From Lachnospiraceae bacterium (GTDB taxonomy: Bacteria; Bacillota; Clostridia; Lachnospirales; Lachnospiraceae): 64,000 nucleotides of DNA. The notes beneath the pieces are model-generated. The model made no database searches. It saw nothing but the letters and a program-made list of their open reading frames with translations, and was not told the DNA's origin. Location: assembly GCA_021772075.1 (NCBI GenBank), contig JAETNQ010000001.1:62001-126000 (forward strand), written 5' to 3'. A program made the translations under genes and the position numbers. This document shows positions 42,115 through 49,352 of the stretch, in pieces; position 1 is the stretch's first letter, and the number at the start of each line of letters is the position of its first letter.

Positions 42115-42606
42115 ATGGCGACAGCTACAATCCGAATCAAGAAAGGAACGACAGCAGAGTGGACGGAGAGCCACAGGGTACTTGATGACGGGGAAATGGG
42201 GCTTGAACTGACCGCAGACGGACACCGAATTATCCGCGTCGGAAATGGTGCGACGGAGTTCATGGATTTGCCTGTTTCTTTTGACATTGAGGAGGTCAGA
42301 GAAATCAAGACGGGCATGGAGGACAGCGTCAAGACCTATTATGAAAACATGGTTGAAAAGGGAACGGAACTGCTTGCAGAAATGAAAGCAATGGCGACGA
42401 CCATTGAACTCGAGGACGATGCGACAGGCATCAAGTACCGGATGGGAATGTCCGGAGGAACGATGTATTTTGAGGAGATAGAAAAAGAGACGACCGTTCC
42501 GGATGTTGGAGGAGGCGCAGAGGGCGGTGAATCCGGAGGAGGTTCAGAGGGCAATAAATCCGGAGGAGAACCGGACGACAGCATAGAACAGGAGGTAACA
42601 GAGTAA
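42115..42606 (+). CDS. receptor-binding/tail protein with Mtd-N-like domain
   Basis: ATIRIKKGTTAEWTESHRVLDDGEMGLELTADGHRIIRVGNGATEFMDLP resembles major tropism determinant N-terminal domains; TAATG overlap with next gene. Confidence 0.75.
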   Translation: MATATIRIKKGTTAEWTESHRVLDDGEMGLELTADGHRIIRVGNGATEFMDLPVSFDIEEVREIKTGMEDSVKTYYENMVEKGTELLAEMKAMATTIELEDDATGIKYRMGMSGGTMYFEEIEKETTVPDVGGGAEGGESGGGSEGNKSGGEPDDSIEQEVTE

Positions 42607-43835
42607 TGGCGACAGGCGATAGAGTATTTATGGCGAAAGAATCCACATCGCAGGAGATTCTTTCAAAAACAAATCAGATCATCGAGGCGGGAAAGGAAAA
42701 GCCGAAAAGATACGGCATGAGAATCAATCGTCTTGACAGCAATCCGGCGACCCGTGTGAAATATATTCTTGATGCGGTCGGGATGACACCTGCGGGGATG
42801 AATTACTCCGGAGGAGGGTTCGATTATGGAGACTGGGGGGATATTTGGTTTGTGAAGAACAACCGCCCCGTCATGCTGAAAACAGACGGAACGGTGGATT
42901 ATGAACTCAACCACGAGAACCACGCCTTGAAACTGACAGGCGGTGCGTCAGACATTGCAAAAACCTCATACGGCGGGAACGCAATGTCTGAAATTCCTCT
43001 GATTTGGGTCAAGCGGTATTCCATAGCAAATTACGATTATGTTATTTTCTGCGAAACACAGTATGATGACACATACAAGGCATATGCCCACACGGACGCA
43101 GACGGGAACATCCTGCCCGTGACGTATTTCCCGATGTATGAGGGGGCGGTCATCAATAACCGGATGCGTTCGCTCTCCGGTCAGACACCGACAGCGTCGC
43201 AGACGGACGCACAGGAGACAACGGCAGCGCAGCAGAACGGCGACAGGTGGGATAAATTATCATATTCGGAAATCAACCTCATGTATGAAATGTGTACCAT
43301 GATTTCATGCAGTACGAACTCGCAGACAAAATTCGGGAATGGAAACAGCAATTCGGACACATATTTGCAGACAGGAACGCTCAATGGGAAAGGACAGTTT
43401 TTCGGCAGCACATCCACGACGGCAGCAAACAAAGTGTTCTATTGCGAGAACTTTTTCGGAAATTACTGGAAACGGCTGCGGGGGTTGCTGCTTATTAACG
43501 GCGTGTATTACATCAAGCCTGTTCCTCCGTACAATCAAGAGGGTACGGGGTACATCAATACGGGGATGACGGTGAGCGGAACATCAGGAGGATATATCTC
43601 AAAGATGGAACTTGCGTCAGACATCGGCAGGATTCCAACCGCCGTGTCCGGAAGTGAAACCACATATGAGTGCGACGGGTGTTGGTTCAATAATGCGATC
43701 GTGGCGGTTGCCCTGTTCGGTGGCAGCCGTAGCGACGGCGCGAAGTGCGGTTTGTCGTGCTGGTCTGTGCACAGCCCTGCGGCGTCCGTGAGCGCGAGCC
43801 TCGGGGCGAGCCTTTCTTGTAAACCACCTGCATAA
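42606..43835 (+). CDS. DGR variable protein (C-type-lectin/FGE-like C-terminus)
   Basis: C-terminal VR encodes ALFGGSRSDGAKCGLSCWSVHSPAASVSASLGASLSC, matching the TR by A-only differences. Confidence 0.93.
   Translation: MATGDRVFMAKESTSQEILSKTNQIIEAGKEKPKRYGMRINRLDSNPATRVKYILDAVGMTPAGMNYSGGGFDYGDWGDIWFVKNNRPVMLKTDGTVDYELNHENHALKLTGGASDIAKTSYGGNAMSEIPLIWVKRYSIANYDYVIFCETQYDDTYKAYAHTDADGNILPVTYFPMYEGAVINNRMRSLSGQTPTASQTDAQETTAAQQNGDRWDKLSYSEINLMYEMCTMISCSTNSQTKFGNGNSNSDTYLQTGTLNGKGQFFGSTSTTAANKVFYCENFFGNYWKRLRGLLLINGVYYIKPVPPYNQEGTGYINTGMTVSGTSGGYISKMELASDIGRIPTAVSGSETTYECDGCWFNNAIVAVALFGGSRSDGAKCGLSCWSVHSPAASVSASLGASLSCKPPA
43708..43820 (+). repeat. DGR variable repeat (VR), 113 bp
   Basis: Ungapped alignment to 44048-44160, offset 340 bp; 14 mismatches all at TR adenines (8 G, 3 T, 3 C in VR). 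Confidence 0.97.
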
Positions 43836-43849
43836 GCTGCGTAAGCAGC
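43836..43849 (+). other. hairpin GCTGC-GTAA-GCAGC (GNRA tetraloop) 15 bp 3' of VR
   Basis: Perfect 5-bp stem, 4-nt loop directly after VP stop codon. Confidence 0.6.
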
Positions 43850-43858
43850 AGGGGGGAA

Positions 43859-43878
43859 CGGGGGGAGCCATCCCCCCG
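43859..43878 (+). other. hairpin CGGGGGGA-GCCA-TCCCCCCG
   Basis: Perfect 8-bp stem with 4-nt loop. Confidence 0.75.
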
Positions 43879-43889
43879 CAGAGGGAGGT

Positions 43890-43909
43890 TCGGAGGGCTT
43901 GCCCTCCGA
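43890..43909 (+). other. hairpin TCGGAGGG-CTTG-CCCTCCGA
   Basis: Perfect 8-bp stem with 4-nt loop. Confidence 0.75.
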
Positions 43910-43928
43910 GTGTTCCGAAAATTTCAGA

Positions 43929-43948
43929 ATTTCCATGATAGTGGAAAT
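43929..43948. promoter_or_regulatory. palindromic operator-like site, copy 3 (ATTTCCA-tgatag-TGGAAAT), between VR and TR
   Basis: Same half-sites and N6 spacing as 10383-10402 and 10413-10432. Confidence 0.75.
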
Positions 43949-44047
43949 ACGGTGCATTTTACGCACAAACAAAAATTATTGTGATAAAATCTCCGTCATG
44001 AATCAAAAGCCGATGACCTAACGTGACAGGGGATTCGGTGTGCGTCC

Positions 44048-44160
44048 TTGCCCTGTTCGGTGGCAACCGTAGCAACGGCGCGAAGTGCGGTTTGTCGTAC
44101 TGGAATGTGAACAACCCTGCGACGTCCGTGAACGCGAACATCGGGGCGAGCCAATCTTAT
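44048..44160 (+). repeat. DGR template repeat (TR), 113 bp
   Basis: TR to VR A-specific differences; Asn AAY codons in the VR-equivalent frame; upstream of RT. Confidence 0.97.
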
Positions 44161-44300
44161 CAATGACGGAGCGTATAACCAAAAGCACACCGTATTCCTA
44201 CACCGCAGGGCGTTGAAATACGCCTAACCAGTGGAAATTGTACCGACGCAGGCAGGGGCGAGTAAGTTCAGACAGAAAGTCCTTGAGGTGATAAGAAAGA

Positions 44301-45521
44301 ATGGGTAAAAAGTCCGTCAATAACCTGTATAAGCCCATGTTAGAGCATGGCAATGTTGAGAAGAAATTTCATACGGCAGCACGGGGAAAAAGCAACCGAC
44401 CGGATGTCGCTGCGATATTGGATCCGGATAACATTCAAACACACGTCAATCTGGTCATCGAGCAGTTATCCAATACCGCGCCGGATGGGTACAACGTACC
44501 CTGTCCGGAGCGGGCATGGAAACCGACGAACCACGGGAAAGTCAGAATCAACGAGGGAACGACGAAAAAGATTAGAACGATAGAAAAGCCAAGATACAAT
44601 TATGAACAGGTCATTCATCATATTGTGGTTTCTGCCTGTTATGGGATATTCATGCAAGGGATGTATGAGTTTTCATGCGGGAGCGTTCCGAAAAGGGGCG
44701 CACACTACGGAAAGAAATATATCGAAAAGTGGATAAGGATAGACGGGAAGAACTGTAAATATATCCTCAAGATGGATATTCGGCACTTTTTCGAGAGCAT
44801 TGACCATGGCGCACTGAAAGAATGGCTTGCAAAGAAAATCAGAGACAAGAGGATGCTGCACATCCTCAATCTGATAATAGACGGGGCAGGGAATCCCGCA
44901 GGGGATGACCGGAAAGAGGACAAAGGGTTGCCGTTGGGATTCTATACATCACAGTGGCTTGCAAATTTCATGTTGCAGCCACTTGACCACTATATCAAAG
45001 AAGAACTCCGTGCGGTGCATTATATCCGGTATATGGATGACATGGTCGTATTCGGCAGGAATAAAAAGGAATTGCATCGGATGCAGCAGTCAATCGCCGT
45101 TTTTCTGCGGGATCGGTTCAAGCTTGAAATGAAAGGAAACTGGCAGGTGTTCCGGTTCGAGTATGTCGAGCGGAAGTCCGGAAAGGTAAAAGGGAGGCCG
45201 CTGGATTTCATGGGGTTCGAGTTCCACAAGGACAGGACGATTTTAAGGGAATCCGTCATGCTAAGTTGCACGAGGAAAGTGAACAGGGTGTCAAAGAAAG
45301 ATACCATCACATGGTATGATGCAGCGTCTATCTTGTCATATATGGGTTATCTTACGCAGACGGACACCTATGAAATGTATTTGCAGCGGGTAAAGCCCAA
45401 TGTGAACGTAAAGAAGTTAAAGAAGATAGTCAGCAAACACTCAAAAAGAGAGGAGAGAGAAAAACGTGAAAGAATGGAAAGAAGTGTTCGGAACAGAAAC
45501 GGCGAAACCGGAGGAGTTTGA
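44301..45521 (+). CDS. DGR reverse transcriptase
   Basis: YIRYMDDMVVFG catalytic motif; GLPLGFYTSQWLANF fits the DGR-type GxxxSQ motif; adjacent to TR; no maturase domain. Confidence 0.95.
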   Translation: MGKKSVNNLYKPMLEHGNVEKKFHTAARGKSNRPDVAAILDPDNIQTHVNLVIEQLSNTAPDGYNVPCPERAWKPTNHGKVRINEGTTKKIRTIEKPRYNYEQVIHHIVVSACYGIFMQGMYEFSCGSVPKRGAHYGKKYIEKWIRIDGKNCKYILKMDIRHFFESIDHGALKEWLAKKIRDKRMLHILNLIIDGAGNPAGDDRKEDKGLPLGFYTSQWLANFMLQPLDHYIKEELRAVHYIRYMDDMVVFGRNKKELHRMQQSIAVFLRDRFKLEMKGNWQVFRFEYVERKSGKVKGRPLDFMGFEFHKDRTILRESVMLSCTRKVNRVSKKDTITWYDAASILSYMGYLTQTDTYEMYLQRVKPNVNVKKLKKIVSKHSKREEREKRERMERSVRNRNGETGGV

Positions 45522-45780
45522 TACGCAGCAGTCACCGACAACGGTGTATCAGAGACGGAACATAAAACGGGCGACAAAGACCGAGCAGGACGGAACGAAA
45601 GTGACCGGATGGCAGCGGGAGGAGCGTGAGTTGACGGTTGGGGAATACCATCAGATGATGCTCATGCAGCAGATTGTCGCAGAGAACACACAGGGAATCG
45701 TCGAATCTGTCACGGAGTTTCAGAAAGGGGCGGTCATCGACGAGTACACAATGCAGTTGATCGAGGAGGGAATCATCTAA
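45466..45780 (+). CDS. hypothetical protein overlapping RT 3' end
   Basis: 104 aa ORF; KEWKEVFGTETAKPEEFDTQQ... Confidence 0.65.
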   Translation: MKEWKEVFGTETAKPEEFDTQQSPTTVYQRRNIKRATKTEQDGTKVTGWQREERELTVGEYHQMMLMQQIVAENTQGIVESVTEFQKGAVIDEYTMQLIEEGII

Positions 45781-45932
45781 TGAGAATACTTGCGGAAAGC
45801 ATTAAGAGGTTGTATGCCAGCGCAAAGCTGACAAAGGCACAGGTTGACGAACGTGTGCAGAAAGGAAGTATTTCAGCGGAGGAATATGCCTACATCACCG
45901 GAGAGGAATATCCGGGCGGTGAGGGCGAATGA
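45780..45932 (+). CDS. XkdX-like small tail protein
   Basis: MRILAESIKRLYASAKLTKAQVDERVQKGSISAEEYAYITGEEYP. Confidence 0.7.
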   Translation: MRILAESIKRLYASAKLTKAQVDERVQKGSISAEEYAYITGEEYPGGEGE

Positions 45933-46153
45933 CCACGCTTGAAATAATCTCACGGTTATGCGACATAACGACCGAACTGTCTGAAATCGTGAGGAAACAG
46001 CAGAAAACCATTGAACGATCAAAGGTCGAGGAGGAGGTCAAAGAGGAACTCCGTCAGATGGTGGACGGGGCAGAAAGGGAGCTGGATGTCATGGAGTATC
46101 ATTTGAGGAGAATCGTTGACACCGAAGACGTTGAGGCGTTCGGAAAGGAGTAG
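45929..46153 (+). CDS. small helical protein
   Basis: 74 aa ORF; helical, charged. Confidence 0.6.
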   Translation: MTTLEIISRLCDITTELSEIVRKQQKTIERSKVEEEVKEELRQMVDGAERELDVMEYHLRRIVDTEDVEAFGKE

Positions 46154-46156
46154 ACG

Positions 46157-46459
46157 TTGACGGTTGAAATCTCACTTTTGTTGTCCGGAATCTCCGTTGC
46201 ATTTGCAATATTTTTCGGGATTTCCTCAAAGAGCAGGAATGAACGGAAAGACGCGGAGCAGGAAACGGAGGACAGGGCAGCGACGCACACGCTTTTGATG
46301 ACAAAGCTTGAGAACATCGCAGAGGATGTCAAGGAAATCAAACGTGATAATCGGGAAATGAGGTCAGAAGTGCAGAACCTCCGTGACAGGGTTGTCGCAG
46401 TTGAGCAGTCATTGAAAAGCTATCACAAGAGACTGGACGGGCAGAAAACCGACCAATAA
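46157..46459 (+). CDS. TM plus coiled-coil protein, XhlA/haemolysin-like
   Basis: N-terminal TM and long coiled coil; lysis region. Confidence 0.55.
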   Translation: MTVEISLLLSGISVAFAIFFGISSKSRNERKDAEQETEDRAATHTLLMTKLENIAEDVKEIKRDNREMRSEVQNLRDRVVAVEQSLKSYHKRLDGQKTDQ

Positions 46460-46512
46460 CAGGAGGGCGGGAAACAGGCAGGAATCAACAGCACATTCGG
46501 AGGAAAAGAAAA

Positions 46513-46860
46513 ATGAGGATGACCAAAAGTGAGCGTCGCAGATACATCCGACATCGGAAAAAGATGGAGCGGATGGCGCTGCGGGCAGCGGAAAAGAAAG
46601 AAAAGGTCTCCGGTCAGTTCATGAATCGTGTAGTGATTGCGATGATTCTTGCAGCTTTTATCTTTACAGTCGTTATGATATTTGTGTTTGTGAGAACAGG
46701 GTCAGAGCCGTCCACGCTGATTGAAAATGTATTCAGATTTCTTTCAGTCGAGGGCGGGGCAATGGCACTCATAAAATCCGTTAAGACGGTGACAAAAAGG
46801 TCAGAAAAAGAATCAGAAAATCAGCACGAGGACAAACCGGAGCAGTATGAGGAGGAATGA
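46513..46860 (+). CDS. small membrane protein of lysis region
   Basis: TM VVIAMILAAFIFTVVMIFVFV. Confidence 0.5.
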   Translation: MRMTKSERRRYIRHRKKMERMALRAAEKKEKVSGQFMNRVVIAMILAAFIFTVVMIFVFVRTGSEPSTLIENVFRFLSVEGGAMALIKSVKTVTKRSEKESENQHEDKPEQYEEE

Positions 46861-46862
46861 CA

Positions 46863-47225
46863 ATGAAATTCATCACGGAAAACTGGTTTGTGCTTGTAGC
46901 ATTGGCAGCGGTGGCAGCAGCGGGAGGATATGCAGTATATACTTTCGTGAAAATGCCGTCCGATAAACAGTTGAAAAAGATCAGAGAATGGCTGCTCTAT
47001 GCAGTCACAAAAGCAGAAAAGGAACTGGGAGGTGGTACGGGTCAAATCAAACTGCGGTATGTTTACGATATGTTTGTGGCGAGGTTCACATGGCTTGCAC
47101 AGGTGATTTCTTTTGAAATGTTTAGCATGATGGTTGATGATGCTCTTGAGAAAATGAAAGGGATGCTTGAGGGCAACAAGGCGATGCAGGAACTTGTGAG
47201 CGGAGAAACGGAGGGGATGAAATGA
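46863..47225 (+). CDS. phage holin, LLH-like
   Basis: FITENWFVLVALAAVAAAGGYAVYTFVKMPSDKQLKKIREWLLYAVTKAEKELGGGTGQIKL. Confidence 0.8.
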   Translation: MKFITENWFVLVALAAVAAAGGYAVYTFVKMPSDKQLKKIREWLLYAVTKAEKELGGGTGQIKLRYVYDMFVARFTWLAQVISFEMFSMMVDDALEKMKGMLEGNKAMQELVSGETEGMK

Positions 47226-48463
47226 TTTCAAACTGCGGGCATGACGAAAACAACAGGTACAAGGGCGGGAAAGCAGGAGATCAGACTGGGGGAGAATGGG
47301 CGTTGATTAAATGGTATAACCGCCCGTGGAAATGCGTTCTCCGTTATCCGGATGCAAAAGTCCGGAAAATGATTTCAGATATGGCGATGGCAGCAGCAAA
47401 GAATAATAAAGTCGGGTACGATCAGAGTGAACGCTATACATTTTGGGAGCATTTGAAAGCGAGCGGTTATGACCCTGCAAAGATCACGGTCGCTTGCGAG
47501 GCTGATTGCAGTTCCGGCGTGGCTGCAATCGTAAAGGCTACGGGGTATCGTTTAGGAATCCAAAAGCTGAAAGATGTGAGTATTTACTGTTATACCGGAA
47601 ACATGCGGGTAGCATTAGAGGCAGCAGGGTTCGAGGTATTGACAGACAGCAAATATCTGGCAGGCGATGCATATTTGATCGAGGGCGACATTCTGCTCAA
47701 TGATACCTGTCACACAGCAATAAACGTGACGACAGGGGCAAGGATATTCAGAGGACTGAAAACCGGAAAGGATGGTTTAAGTCTGATAAAACAGTTCGAG
47801 GGGTGCAGATTGGAATCGTATAAATGCCCTGCGGGTGTGTGGACGATAGGTTACGGGCATACATCCGGAGTAAAGGCGGGGCAGATCATCACACAGTCAC
47901 AGGCAGACGCTTTTCTTATTTCAGATGTGGAGAAGTTTGAGAAAAAAGTCAATAAATACTATGAAAAATACGGGTGGAATCAGAATGAATTTGATGCACT
48001 GGTATCATTTGCGTTTAACATCGGCAGCATAGATCAGTTGACGGCGAACGGAACACGGAGCAGGGCGGTCATTGCGGAGAAGATGGTTCAGTATAATAAA
48101 GCAGGGGGAAAAGTGCTTGCAGAGCTGACAAAGCGGAGACAGGCAGAAAGAAAACTGTTTTTGAATGAATCCGGATGGAACTCATCGAGCGAGGCGAAAA
48201 ACGATTCGGTGTCATCCGTGAAAGTGGATGCTGCACAGGGAAAGGATAAGAGTCTCACCGGAACGTATGAGGTAACAGCGTCGGACTTTTTATATCTGCG
48301 AGCAGGGGCAGGAACGGGAAAGACCGAACTTGCAAGGATGCAGCGCGGGGAAAAGGTTCAGTGCTATGGATATTATACGGACGTTTCCGGCGTGAAATGG
48401 CTCTATGTGGCCTATAAGGGAATCACAGGATTTGCGTCAAGCAAATATCTGAAAAAGAAATAA
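47222..48463 (+). CDS. modular endolysin: N-terminal peptidase/amidase-like, central GH24 lysozyme, C-terminal SH3b
   Basis: EADCSSGVAAIVKATGY; LIKQFEGCRLESYKCPAGVWTIGYGHTSGVKAG; LYLRAGAGTGKTELARMQRGEKVQCYGYYTD. Confidence 0.88.
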   Translation: MISNCGHDENNRYKGGKAGDQTGGEWALIKWYNRPWKCVLRYPDAKVRKMISDMAMAAAKNNKVGYDQSERYTFWEHLKASGYDPAKITVACEADCSSGVAAIVKATGYRLGIQKLKDVSIYCYTGNMRVALEAAGFEVLTDSKYLAGDAYLIEGDILLNDTCHTAINVTTGARIFRGLKTGKDGLSLIKQFEGCRLESYKCPAGVWTIGYGHTSGVKAGQIITQSQADAFLISDVEKFEKKVNKYYEKYGWNQNEFDALVSFAFNIGSIDQLTANGTRSRAVIAEKMVQYNKAGGKVLAELTKRRQAERKLFLNESGWNSSSEAKNDSVSSVKVDAAQGKDKSLTGTYEVTASDFLYLRAGAGTGKTELARMQRGEKVQCYGYYTDVSGVKWLYVAYKGITGFASSKYLKKK

Positions 48464-48476
48464 GGAGGACAGAATC

Positions 48477-49103
48477 ATGTTATATTATTTAGGCAAAGGA
48501 ACGGAGTTCAAGAAAGAGGAGTGCAAGGAATACAAGACCGCCGAGGGGGTGTTGCGGGCAGCGGCAAAGGACGAGGAGTTCGTGGTGTGGGATGAAACAG
48601 GAAAGATCGTCGGAGGGCTGACTGACAATGTTCCGGAGGGAGCGTTAAAAACGAATCCGGACGGCAGTGTTCCGATGTTTGATGAAAGCGGTTATCCGAT
48701 CGGAACGGTGGATGCAGCGACGGTCGCATCGGTTATAGGAGAGGAAGAACGGAAAGCTGCCGGAGAGGGCGCAGAGACAGGCACAGACGGGAAGAACGGG
48801 GCAGAGCCGGAAAAGAGTACACAGAAGACCGAAAACGCCGGAAATGGGGCAAATACAAAGCCGGAGGAAAGTGGGACTGTTATTCCGCAGGGAACAATGA
48901 GAGTGACGGTGATTTGCGACGGCACACTAAACTTGAGACGTTCGGCAGACTGGGGGAACGAAAATATTTGCGGTCGTGCATCACGGGGGCAGTCATATTA
49001 TGTGAAAGCGATTCATACCGTGCAGGGAAAGAAGATGGTGCAGACGATTGATGACATTTATCTGTCCGGACAGTCTGAACATGTACAGTTTGAGCAGTTA
49101 TAA
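48477..49103 (+). CDS. hypothetical protein with C-terminal SH3-like domain and shared linker repeat
   Basis: GTMRVTVICDGTLNLRRSADWGNENICGRASRGQSYYVKAIHTV. Confidence 0.65.
   Translation: MLYYLGKGTEFKKEECKEYKTAEGVLRAAAKDEEFVVWDETGKIVGGLTDNVPEGALKTNPDGSVPMFDESGYPIGTVDAATVASVIGEEERKAAGEGAETGTDGKNGAEPEKSTQKTENAGNGANTKPEESGTVIPQGTMRVTVICDGTLNLRRSADWGNENICGRASRGQSYYVKAIHTVQGKKMVQTIDDIYLSGQSEHVQFEQL
48762..48868 (+). repeat. linker-encoding DNA repeat, copy B (partner 23101-23207)
   Basis: Near-identical DNA to copy A. Confidence 0.85.
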
Positions 49104-49113
49104 GAAAAAGAGG

Positions 49114-49143
49114 ACGGCGGGGCATGATGTTCCCGCCGTTTTT
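49114..49143 (+). terminator. intrinsic terminator at right end of prophage
   Basis: ACGGCGGGG-CATGATGT-TCCCGCCGT followed by TTTT. Confidence 0.85.
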
Positions 49144-49177
49144 GCCGTCTGAATGTTCTTGCTACTAACTTATACCC

Positions 49178-49183
49178 ACCGAC
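49178..49183. other. attR core candidate (ACCGAC)
   Basis: Shared with attL; following GGA AAT CTG GAT TCC resumes the ABC ATPase frame. Confidence 0.75.
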
Positions 49184-49352
49184 CGGAAATCTGGATTCCA
49201 AAATAAGCGCGGAGGTTATGGGGCTGTTAAAGATGACGGGGAAGGAGTTCCACCAGACGATTATTATGATCACGCATAATGAAGCGATCGCCCAGCTGGC
49301 GGATCGGGTGATCCATCTGGAAGATGGGAAGATCATAGGAGGTGAGGCTTGA
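49184..49352 (+). pseudogene. 3' part of the interrupted ABC ATPase (GNLDSK...ITHNEAIAQLADRVIHLEDGKIIGGEA)
   Basis: D-loop NLDSK, H-loop IIMITHNEAIA; in frame with 7299-7804 after excision. Confidence 0.93.

Larger units (their letters stand above)
7805..49183. mobile_element. integrated siphophage-type prophage, ~41.4 kb, with DGR
   Basis: Serine integrase adjacent to attL; ordered lysogeny, replication, packaging, head, tail, DGR and lysis genes; interrupted ABC ATPase reconstitutes across the junctions. Confidence 0.96.

Noticed and set aside
43921-43930. GAAAATTTC/ATTTCAGAATTT as additional operators
   Set aside because: AT-rich partial palindromes that do not match the exact ATTTCCA-N6-TGGAAAT motif.
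44301-45521. RT as part of a retron or group II intron
   Set aside because: No maturase/HNH domain or intron ribozyme features; the A-specific TR/VR pair directly supports a DGR.
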